A stretch of DNA of 56,927 nucleotides from positions 1 through 56,927 of the forward strand of contig JAVBMJ010000034.1 in assembly GCA_031552535.1 (NCBI GenBank), written 5' to 3'. The notes below the pieces were generated by a model. The model saw only the letters and a program-made list of their open reading frames with translations, was not told where the DNA came from and searched no databases. Source of the stretch: JAVBMJ01 sp031552535 (lineage in GTDB: Bacteria; Bacteroidota; Bacteroidia; Bacteroidales; Rikenellaceae). Made by a program: the position numbers and the translations under genes. Positions 24,270 through 32,425 of the stretch are shown piece after piece (the stretch's first letter is position 1; every line of letters begins with the position of its first letter).

Positions 24270-26337
24270 AATGACGATGTTCGGCCTCCTCCTGCCGTGG
24301 TTGTGAAAAATTGCTGACACGTTTCATGTAACCGATAACGCGGGTCAGGTAATCCAAGTTTTCGCTACCGCATTTCGGGCACGCCTTCAGGTTGCGCTTG
24401 TCAATATGTCCGCAATCGTTGCAAACCGTATTCGGTATATTGAAGGTAAAATAGTTGCAGCCCTCCTGGGTGGCGACTTTCAGCAAATGGGCGTACTGTT
24501 CTTTGCTCAAATGCTCGTCCAGGTTCATGTGCAGCGCCGAGCCGCCCGTGAGGTGCTCGATGTAGCGGCGGCCGTGCATGCGGAATTTGTCGACGATGTT
24601 GGTCTGCTCATCCTCCACGATGTAGAAATAGCTGTTGTAACAGTCGCGCGACACTTTGTAACCGGCCTCCATGTCCCATTTGGCATGCTTCACGCCCACG
24701 TTCTCAGCCGGGATCATCTCGCAGTTGAACATCACGTCCCTGGTGCGGTATTTTTTATTATACCGCTCGATCGTGGAGAGTATTTCCTGCGTAAAACGCT
24801 CGTAATCGGGGTTGTCTGTTATAGGAATGCCAAGAAATTCGGCCGCCTCGACCAGTCCGTTCACCCCGATGGTGAGGTACTGGCGGCCCATATTGATATA
24901 CCCGGCGTCGAAGAGGGGAAGCATTCCCTTGTCGTGCATGTATTTGAGGTTCTCGTTATAGGCGTTTTGCACTTTATGCACCAAATCCACAACCTCTTCA
25001 AGGAAGAACTGGTAATGGATCCCCTTGCGGGCGGCGTACTGGATGCAGCGGTTCAGGTTGATCGTCAGCACGCTTTTGCTGCCCGTGGACACCCCGCCCG
25101 CGCCCAGCGTATAGCTGAACCCGTTATCGGTGATCTCGTTGCGCAGGCGGCAGCAGCTCGACAGCGAATCCGCATTGTCGCTCAGGTAGGTAAAGAACGA
25201 GTGTCCCTCGGCGTACATTTCGGCGGTGAAATCGCCCCACTCCTTGTCTTTCGGAGCGCCGTTTTCCGTGAGCAACGCCATCGTCTCGACCGGGAAAGTG
25301 AGGATCGTGCGTGTGCGCTCGGCGTTAAACCACTTCATGAAGCGCTTTTGCAGCCAGCTAAGCGATTCCCAGTCGGGTTTAGACCCATCGGGGAAGATGA
25401 AATTCTCAAACAGGCTCTCGAAATAAAAGCGGTCGTAATAGGAAATGTTCCAGAACACGGCCTGGAAATTACGGGCGCCCGTGGGCTGGTTGATCGTGTA
25501 GACCACCTGCTCGAAACAATCGGTAATCACCTTATCCAGCGTGCGCTGCTTTTTCGACAGGTCGACCACCTTGTCGGCCTGCATGTAGTAATCCTGCCCG
25601 TATTCCAGCCCGATAAAATAATTCATGTACATCAGGAATTCGGGCGTGGCGCAGGCCCCCGAAAGCATGCTCGAAACCATGAACACCATATTAGTGAAGC
25701 CTCCGCAAAACGATTTGAGGTTAGTAGGTGCTTTCGAGTTGCCGCCGATGGAAATTGTGCCGCCTATTAGCCAGGGGTACATGGTGATGCTGGCGCAGTA
25801 GTTCGCCAGCGAGGTTTCGTTGTTCTTGTAGATGAAGTGGTTGTTCAGCAGGTCGATATACTTGTCAGCCAGCTCTTTGCCGTACATCTCCTTGATGCGG
25901 TCGGTGAGCATGCGGCGGTTAAGGCGGATGAAATTCGACTTGGGGATCTCGCCGATGAGCGTGGCCATGTTCTTATTCTCGACATTGGCATTGGCATCGA
26001 ATTTACTGCCCGTCGCGGCATTCGAGGCGTCGCAATATTCCATCAGGAAATTGAGCTTGTCGCGCACCTCTCGATCCTCGGTATGCTTCTGGCGGTAAAG
26101 CATGTAGGCTTTCGCCACGTTGTAGTAGCGCTCGGCCATCAGGGCGATTTCGACCTGGTTCTGGATATCCTCGACGGTGGTCTCGTTGGCAATGCTCACG
26201 CGGCTGAGGATGTTGGTGATCACATCCTGCGTGGCGAAACTGCCCACCGACAGGAACGCTTTGGCGATGGCGCCCTGGATCTTCTCGATAGAAAAAGGCT
26301 CGCGCTTCCCGTCTCGCTTGATGATAAAAGTTTCCAT
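24247..26337 (-). CDS. nrdD: Anaerobic (class III) ribonucleoside-triphosphate reductase
   Basis: The 696-residue protein starts with an ATP-cone regulatory domain (about 1-90). The long glycyl-radical barrel follows, then a zinc site with Cys639, Cys642, Cys653 and Cys656, and the glycyl radical motif RVIGYM with Gly669. It makes deoxyribonucleotides without oxygen and without B12. It is the first gene after the cobalamin riboswitch; this is the known arrangement by which bacteria turn off B12-independent enzymes when cobalamin is present. The gene is complete. Confidence 0.93.
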   Translation of the reverse strand: METFIIKRDGKREPFSIEKIQGAIAKAFLSVGSFATQDVITNILSRVSIANETTVEDIQNQVEIALMAERYYNVAKAYMLYRQKHTEDREVRDKLNFLMEYCDASNAATGSKFDANANVENKNMATLIGEIPKSNFIRLNRRMLTDRIKEMYGKELADKYIDLLNNHFIYKNNETSLANYCASITMYPWLIGGTISIGGNSKAPTNLKSFCGGFTNMVFMVSSMLSGACATPEFLMYMNYFIGLEYGQDYYMQADKVVDLSKKQRTLDKVITDCFEQVVYTINQPTGARNFQAVFWNISYYDRFYFESLFENFIFPDGSKPDWESLSWLQKRFMKWFNAERTRTILTFPVETMALLTENGAPKDKEWGDFTAEMYAEGHSFFTYLSDNADSLSSCCRLRNEITDNGFSYTLGAGGVSTGSKSVLTINLNRCIQYAARKGIHYQFFLEEVVDLVHKVQNAYNENLKYMHDKGMLPLFDAGYINMGRQYLTIGVNGLVEAAEFLGIPITDNPDYERFTQEILSTIERYNKKYRTRDVMFNCEMIPAENVGVKHAKWDMEAGYKVSRDCYNSYFYIVEDEQTNIVDKFRMHGRRYIEHLTGGSALHMNLDEHLSKEQYAHLLKVATQEGCNYFTFNIPNTVCNDCGHIDKRNLKACPKCGSENLDYLTRVIGYMKRVSNFSQPRQEEAEHRHYATVSQL

Positions 26338-26454
26338 ATCTGCATATTTTATTAAGTTCCTCTATACGATACGGGCACAGGGAAAATAGGAAGGAAACGG
26401 GATTACTGCATAATATGGAAACGGTATGCCGGAAAACCTATCCCCTCGCCCTTC

Positions 26455-26645
26455 TCCCGAAGGCTCGGATCGCTTATTGGATATGGCAGGTCTTCTGGCT
26501 CGTTCCGGCAAGTGCGCCTTCCCAGCCCGACGGGCCAGTGGCAAAGGATGCATCTGCTGGATATTGGAACTTACAGCTACGGGGATAGCTCCTGATTTTC
26601 ACAGGATTCCCTTTTAATCCCTATTGCCGTACGGGCAACTATGGG
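26455..26645 (-). promoter_or_regulatory. Cobalamin riboswitch upstream of nrdD
   Basis: Read on the minus strand, the region has GGGAATCCTGTG-AAAATCAGGAGCT, CCCGTAGCTGTAA, GCCACTGG-cccgtc-GGGCTGGGAAGG and the B12-box-like word GAGCCAGAAGACCTGCC, in the order of the cobalamin aptamer. The distance to the nrdD start is about 120 bp, leaving room for an expression platform that acts on translation or transcription. Exact ends are estimates. Confidence 0.92.
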
Positions 26646-26660
26646 AACCGTATCTGCCGA

Positions 26661-26668
26661 CAAATGTA
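26661..26668 (-). promoter_or_regulatory. Candidate promoter -7 element for the riboswitch operon
   Basis: TACATTTG on the minus strand lies about 16 bp before the first riboswitch stem, the expected place. No TTTG is seen at the -33 position. Confidence 0.5.
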
Positions 26669-26784
26669 TCCAATAATAACATAGATAACTTCACCTTCTA
26701 AAAGAAGTTATCAACACATAATTATCTTTCCGTAAATTACTCCCTCCCGGCTGCATTGAGAGGATATTTGACTGAAAAATGGCC

Positions 26785-27584
26785 TCAATCATAGCGTTTG
26801 TCCACATCGAGCGCGTTCGAGTCGTGGTACTTCCCATCGGTGATGTGTATGAATGCCGGAATGTCGAGGAGTTTAACTTTAGCGGCGGTTTTGGTCTTTA
26901 TCCGGTGGGTATCGATCCAAAGAGCGCCATCGTCATCGGAAACCAAATCTTTGTCGGTCAGAGCCGCAGTCGTTGAATAATCGTAGCCGGTAAAACAGCA
27001 GAAGAGGAAGATGTCGCGAACTTTTTCGAGGCGCTTGTTGTCCGGTTTATAGTCGATAATACTTTCCTGTTCGGATTTATTTAGGTAGCCACGATCTTTC
27101 TTGACCTTTTTAAGTTTGTGGTCGCAGAATGGATCTTTCGGCATCTGGCCGTTCTTGAAGCACATCGTAGTGATACGCTTGAAAATCCGCATCAGCTTCT
27201 CGGAGGAGTTTGTGTCGAGTTTGTATTCGATTTTCAGGTAAGCCTCGAAGTCCATCACGAAGTTGCGGTCCACCTGGTAGAGTAGGATATCGTTTTCCGC
27301 ATCTTAACTTTCAGGAATTCCTTGAGCCGGCGATAGGTCAAGTCGTATTTGTTGAAGGTCGATTGGGCAAGGTCGATGCCAATGAATTTTTCCTGTCGGT
27401 CGTTGAACTCCTCGAATACAGCCAGTAGAGTGCTGATCTTGACGTCGAGCCCGAGGAAAGCATCTTTGATCATAGCGGCCGTGACAAATGAGATTCGTGA
27501 ATTTATAAACCTGGATTTAGCCTCATCGATAGAGAAGCTGCCTTCAATTCGGACATCTTCTAATCGATTATTTATAATAACCAA
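26785..27584 (-). pseudogene. N-terminal/middle remnant of a tyrosine recombinase, frameshifted
   Basis: Two frames (27255-27584 and 26785-27273) together give the SAM-like core-binding domain of a Bacteroidales integrase, with AQSTFNKYDLTYRRLKEFL and VDRNFVMDFEAYLKIEYKL, followed by the start of the catalytic domain with FLFCCFTGYDYSTTAALTDKD. A frameshift near 27290 breaks it. The arm-binding domain before it is absent, and sequence stops being integrase-like after AKVKLLDIPAFI. The missing catalytic end is at 22796-22965, on the far side of the nrdDG operon. Confidence 0.8.
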
Positions 27585-27710
27585 TATCCATGTTACACTC
27601 TAGTATTACTTGATATTGCTCTATTTTATCAACTTGATATGCAAAAAATATGAAAATTACGGAGCAGTAGCTTTTTCTTGGCCATTACCTTGCGTATTAA
27701 ACCTGATTTG

Positions 27711-29984
27711 CTAGTTGCCAGTCAGTGAATACGGTTTGTCTTCCGGGGCGATGCTCCGCTTGAGGTTGGGCTCGGGCTGCATCGTGAAGTTGATTTTCGC
27801 GCCTTTCACCAGGTCGGACCACAGCAGGTAGTTGCTCGTATAGGTTTTGCCGTTGAATTTCGCCATGCCGATATAGCGGTTTTCAGGGCTGTTGGCCGGC
27901 GCTTCGACGACGATCTCTTTCCCGTTTTCCAGTTTTACCGTGACTTTGCGGAACAAGGGGGCGCCTACGGCATATTCGTCCGAAGTGGGGCATACGGGAT
28001 AGAAACCCATCGCCGAAAAGACATACCAGGCCGAGGTCTGGCCGTTGTCCTCGTCGCCGCAATAGCCGTCCGGGCGGGCGGAATAGAGGCGGTTCATCAC
28101 CTCGCGCACCCAATATTGGGCCTTCCAGGGCTGCCCGGCATAGCCGTACAGGTAGATCATGTGCTGTGCGGGCTGGTTGCCGTGGGCGTAATTTCCCATG
28201 TTGGCCACCTGCATCTCGGTGATCTCGTGGATTCGCGACCCGTAGTAGCTGTCGTCGTAGATCGGCGGCACGACGAATACCGAGTCGAGCATTTCGACGA
28301 ACCCGTCAGTTCCTCCCATCAGGTTGCTGAGCCCTTCCACATCGTGGAATACCGACCACGTGTAGTGCCAAGCGTTGCCTTCGGTAAAGGCGTCGCCCCA
28401 CTTGTAGGGGCTGAACGGGGTCTGGAACGATCCGTCCGAGTTGCGTCCGCGCATCAACTTTGTCGACCGATCGAACACGTTGCGGTAGTTCATCGAGGCT
28501 TTTTCCAGCATGGCGGCATCGTCATTCTTGCCCAGTTTGCGGGCGACCTGTGCGATGCACCAGTCGTCGTAGGCGAATTCGAGCGTGCGGGCCACGTTCT
28601 CGTTCACACCCACGTTATAGGGAATATACCCCAGCTTGTTGTAATATTCGTGCCCTATGCGCCCTGTAGAAGGCACTTTGGGGTGTACGTGCGTGCGGGC
28701 ATAGATCATCGCGTTGTAGAGCGTCTGCCAGTCTTTCTGGGGGGTAACGCCTTTGAGGATGGCGTCGGCCACTACCGAGGCCGAGTTGTTGCCCACCATG
28801 CAGTGGCGGTGGCCCGGCGAGGCCCATTCGGGCAGGAAGCCGCTTTCGCGGGCGGTGTTGGCGAGCCCCTGCTGGATCTCCGCGTTGACCGAAGGATAGA
28901 CCAGGTTCAGAAGCGGGAAAAGGCAGCGGAACGTATCCCAGAATCCGGTGTCGGTGTACATGTAGCCAGGCAGTACCTGACCGTTGTAGGGGCTGTAGTG
29001 CATCACCTCGCCGTTGGAGGTTATTTCATAGAATTTGCGCGGGAAAAGTACCGAGCGGTAGAGACACGAATAGAACGTGCGGTATTGGTCGTCGGTGCCG
29101 CCTTCGACCGTGATGCGGCCCAGGACGTTGTCCCAGCGCTTTTGCGCTTTCGATTTCACGGTTTCGAAACTGTCGTCGCCCAACTCTTTCAGGTTTTCAA
29201 ACGCCTGCTCCTGGCTGATGAATGAGGAGGCGACGCGCGCCGTGATCTTCTCGCCACGGGTGGTCGCGAAACGTACGGCCGCCAAAGCGTGGTTGCAGGT
29301 TGCATCGGAACCGTTGAGCTTTTTGGCGCCATCCATAAGCTGGTGTGACGAGAACGGCTTGTCGAACCGCACAACGAACCAGTTGCGGAAATTCTCCGGC
29401 ACTCCGCCGTTGTTGCGGGTGGAGTATCCGCAAATCGTATATTTGTCCAGGACGCGTATCGACGAGCCGCGGTCGAAAGCGTCCAGCACGATCTGGGACA
29501 TGTCGCTTTCGGGAAAGGCCATCCGCATGATAGCGGCCCGCTCGGTCGGCGCGATCTCTACGCTCGCATCATGGTCGGCCAGGTAGACGCTGTAATAATA
29601 GGGCTTGGCCGTTTCCGACTGGTGCGAGAACCAGCTGGCGCGTCCCTCCTCGTCGAGCGGCTTGTCGCCCACGACGGGCATCAGTGAGAACTGCCCGTAG
29701 TCGTTGATCCAGGGCGAGGGCTGGTGGGTCTGCTTGAACCCGCGGATCTTATGCGCACCGTAGGTGTAGGCCCATCCGTTGCCCATCTTCCCGGTCTGGG
29801 GCGTCCAGAAATTCATGCCCCACGGCAGGGCGATGGCCGGGTAGGTGTTGCCCGTCGAAAAGGCCATTTCGGACTGCGAGCCGACAAGCGTGGAAACATA
29901 GTCGGAAGGACATTGCTGTGGCTGTGCCTGGGCAGAAAGGCAATAAGCCAGTAATACGAAGGTGATTACAAGCGTGTTTTTCAT
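27711..29984 (-). CDS. GH92 alpha-mannosidase (1)
   Basis: The 757-residue protein has a signal peptide (1-20, LSAQAQ) and the two-domain GH92 fold. GNQP at 602-605 and GDEDNGQ at 643-649 followed by SAWYVFSAMGFYPVCP are the family's catalytic and calcium-binding signatures. GH92 enzymes are calcium-dependent inverting exo-alpha-mannosidases, often alpha-1,2 or alpha-1,3. It is the last gene of the locus, 47 bp after another GH92. It is secreted, probably periplasmic, and appears complete. Confidence 0.93.
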   Translation of the reverse strand: MKNTLVITFVLLAYCLSAQAQPQQCPSDYVSTLVGSQSEMAFSTGNTYPAIALPWGMNFWTPQTGKMGNGWAYTYGAHKIRGFKQTHQPSPWINDYGQFSLMPVVGDKPLDEEGRASWFSHQSETAKPYYYSVYLADHDASVEIAPTERAAIMRMAFPESDMSQIVLDAFDRGSSIRVLDKYTICGYSTRNNGGVPENFRNWFVVRFDKPFSSHQLMDGAKKLNGSDATCNHALAAVRFATTRGEKITARVASSFISQEQAFENLKELGDDSFETVKSKAQKRWDNVLGRITVEGGTDDQYRTFYSCLYRSVLFPRKFYEITSNGEVMHYSPYNGQVLPGYMYTDTGFWDTFRCLFPLLNLVYPSVNAEIQQGLANTARESGFLPEWASPGHRHCMVGNNSASVVADAILKGVTPQKDWQTLYNAMIYARTHVHPKVPSTGRIGHEYYNKLGYIPYNVGVNENVARTLEFAYDDWCIAQVARKLGKNDDAAMLEKASMNYRNVFDRSTKLMRGRNSDGSFQTPFSPYKWGDAFTEGNAWHYTWSVFHDVEGLSNLMGGTDGFVEMLDSVFVVPPIYDDSYYGSRIHEITEMQVANMGNYAHGNQPAQHMIYLYGYAGQPWKAQYWVREVMNRLYSARPDGYCGDEDNGQTSAWYVFSAMGFYPVCPTSDEYAVGAPLFRKVTVKLENGKEIVVEAPANSPENRYIGMAKFNGKTYTSNYLLWSDLVKGAKINFTMQPEPNLKRSIAPEDKPYSLTGN

Positions 29985-30031
29985 TTTTCAGTAGTTCAAG
30001 TGACTATTGAGAAGTAATTTATATCGTTAGA

Positions 30032-32266
30032 TCATTCTCCTGACGGCGGAAGTGCAGCCTCCCCGGCCGCCCACTGGCGATTGGCCGTGGGGCCCATCAC
30101 CAGTTCGAGTTTGCCACCGTTCATCACATCATCGTGCGATATCCAGCTTTTGTCGAGCGGTTTTCCGTTGAGTGTTGCCGACTGGATGTATTTGTTTTCT
30201 TTGGCGTAGTTGAGGGCTTTCACGGTGAATATTTTGCCATCGGCCAAATTCATGGAGACCTCTTCCATACAGGGGCTGCCGATCACATACATGGGAAGGC
30301 CCGGGGTAACGGGATAGAAGCCCATCATCGAGAAGACCACGAAAGCCGACATGCCGCCGCCGTCCTCGTCGCCGGGCATGCCCATCAAATCGTTGCGGAA
30401 CCACATATTGATAAGGGTGTGGATTCGTTTCTGGGTTTTCCAGGGCTTGCCGGCATAAACGTAAAGGTAGGGAATATGCAGACTGGGTTCGTTGGCCATG
30501 GAGAACTGTCCCACGTTGCCCGTATGGTCGGGAATCGTGGCGTAAAACGCGTATTTACTCTTGCCCAGCGGTTCGCGGTACATAATGTCGAGATTCTTAT
30601 CGAAAGTTTCCGCCCCGCCCATCATCGCCACAAGGTCGGAAATGCGGTGCGGCACATCCCAGCGGTAGACCCAGCCATTGTTTTCGCCATAATAATACCT
30701 CGTGCCCTGACCCCCGTCATAACGGTAGTCGAAAGGCATGATGAAATTACCGTCCTTATCCTTTGGATGGAAGAAATGGGTCTCGGGATTGAACACGTTG
30801 CGGTAGTTGTAAGATGCCTTTCTGAAATATTCGGCGTCCTCGGTGTGGCCTAGCGCGGCGGCGATAAGACTCAGCGCCCACTGGTCGTAGGCCGTGCCCA
30901 ACGTCACGGCTATGGGCTGGCGCTGCTCGAAGGGGTGCACTTCGGGCACGGTTTCCACATCTCCCGGACGGATCGCCGGAATATAGCCGTGCTCTTTATA
31001 GAAATCGTTCAACCACCCGCCGGGTTTGCTCGACCAGGGGGCCAGTGTTTTGTCCATAACGCCCTGCTTGCCGGCCGTGTAAGCCTTCTCCAAGTCGAAA
31101 GACTGCAATCCTTTGGCCCAGGCGTCGGCCACGGTGGCCACGGCATGGTTGGAGTTCATGCGGCGCGAGTCGCCGGTGATCTCGGGGAATGTGGGCATCC
31201 AGAAATTATCCATCTGCTCGGCCATGCGGATGAACGAGCGCACGACGTCGGTTTCGGTCTTCGGGTCGATCAGGATGCGCAGCGGGTGCGTGGCGCGGTA
31301 GGTGTCCCATATCCAGTCGTCGGTGTAGAACGGTGCGCCATCGTCTTCATGCACCTTGTGGTCGAACGCGCTGAAATAGTAGCCGTCCTCGCTGATGCAT
31401 ACCGGACGCTCGTAGCAGCGGTAGAGCGAAGTGTAGAATAGCGTCAAATCCTCTTTGTCGGGGCTAATGGCCTTGATCTTCGAGAGCTCTTTATTCCAGA
31501 TATCTTTTGCCGTGGCGGCTACCTGTGCTACGGTTTTGCCCTGGACTTCGCGCTCCATGTTGGCTTTGGCCTGTTCGACGCTGATGAACGATATCCCGTA
31601 ATTCACACCCACGCGGGCGGTATTTTCTGGGAAACTCACCACCACGCAGGCATTGCGCCCTTCGGCCTGCGCGAGTGCGCTGGTACCGTTTATCGAGTCG
31701 AGTCTTTCGATCTTTTCGGGAGTGGTGTCCATCACGGCGTAGAGGTAGACGCGCGTATCGTTGTCCAATTGCTGCCATCCACTCACGGCATTACCCTCGG
31801 CGCTCATCCCGCCCCACTGGGCGTTGAAGATCAACCTGGGCGAGGGCTTGCTGAAACGTATATCGTAGACAGCCGACTGATGCGAGGGAGCATATTCCAC
31901 CTCCGTGCCCTGCTCATCGAGATAGACGCTGTAATAATAAGGCCTGATCTGCTCGCGATCGTAGCTGAAACGAATCGAGGGACGCAGGTCGCCATCGGTA
32001 TAGGGAGAAAGGTTGAACGCCGAACGCCCGCGGTGGCTGGTGACGATCAGCGGCAGTCCGTTGATCACATCGCCCGTAAAATCCGCGCGCTCGGGATAGA
32101 CCCGGAGCATGCTGTTGGGCAGGTGCACCGTAGGGTAGGTAGGCACTAGCAGGTGGCTGATATTACCCGCGTAGGGGTTGACGTAGTCGACAGGCGAGAG
32201 GCTCGTCTTAGCCTGTGAACAGCCCATGAGCGCAGCAACCGCGCAGAGCAAAACAAGAAATTTCAT
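30032..32266 (-). CDS. GH92 alpha-mannosidase (2), lipoprotein
   Basis: The 744-residue protein has a lipobox ending at Cys16 (LMGCSQ). ANEPSLHIPYLYVYAG and GMPGDEDGGGMSAFVVFSMM are the GH92 active-site signatures, with an N-terminal beta-sandwich starting DYVNPYAGNISHL. As a lipoprotein it is likely attached to a membrane and may act on longer chains than its secreted paralogue. It lies between GH92 (1) and GH116, from which it is separated by a terminator-like hairpin at 32354-32391, so it may have its own promoter. Confidence 0.92.
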   Translation of the reverse strand: MKFLVLLCAVAALMGCSQAKTSLSPVDYVNPYAGNISHLLVPTYPTVHLPNSMLRVYPERADFTGDVINGLPLIVTSHRGRSAFNLSPYTDGDLRPSIRFSYDREQIRPYYYSVYLDEQGTEVEYAPSHQSAVYDIRFSKPSPRLIFNAQWGGMSAEGNAVSGWQQLDNDTRVYLYAVMDTTPEKIERLDSINGTSALAQAEGRNACVVVSFPENTARVGVNYGISFISVEQAKANMEREVQGKTVAQVAATAKDIWNKELSKIKAISPDKEDLTLFYTSLYRCYERPVCISEDGYYFSAFDHKVHEDDGAPFYTDDWIWDTYRATHPLRILIDPKTETDVVRSFIRMAEQMDNFWMPTFPEITGDSRRMNSNHAVATVADAWAKGLQSFDLEKAYTAGKQGVMDKTLAPWSSKPGGWLNDFYKEHGYIPAIRPGDVETVPEVHPFEQRQPIAVTLGTAYDQWALSLIAAALGHTEDAEYFRKASYNYRNVFNPETHFFHPKDKDGNFIMPFDYRYDGGQGTRYYYGENNGWVYRWDVPHRISDLVAMMGGAETFDKNLDIMYREPLGKSKYAFYATIPDHTGNVGQFSMANEPSLHIPYLYVYAGKPWKTQKRIHTLINMWFRNDLMGMPGDEDGGGMSAFVVFSMMGFYPVTPGLPMYVIGSPCMEEVSMNLADGKIFTVKALNYAKENKYIQSATLNGKPLDKSWISHDDVMNGGKLELVMGPTANRQWAAGEAALPPSGE

Positions 32267-32353
32267 TTGGTGATTTAATTAATTTCAACAAGATACGAAA
32301 ATCATACGGTCGATTCATATTCTGTCATATGTTTTAAAGTAAGATATTACCTA

Positions 32354-32391
32354 CAAAAAAGGACTGCCCTGCACTCAAGTTGCCGGGCAGT
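32354..32391 (-). terminator. Terminator-like hairpin after the GH116 gene
   Basis: On the minus strand ACTGCCC and GGGCAGT (32385-32391 with 32363-32369) pair around a 15-nt loop, followed by CCTTTTTTG. It lies 35-70 bp past the GH116 stop and would end or reduce transcription before the last two GH92 genes. Confidence 0.65.
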
Positions 32392-32425
32392 GCTTGTTCA
32401 AGGAGTCCTGAACGGACGGGAAGAC

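Noticed and set aside
24270..24320. Upstream start of nrdG at 24320
   Set aside because: The extra residues (MSAIFHNHGRRRPN) do not fit the family, which starts at MLRxHNYDIVFQE, and would deepen the overlap with nrdD.
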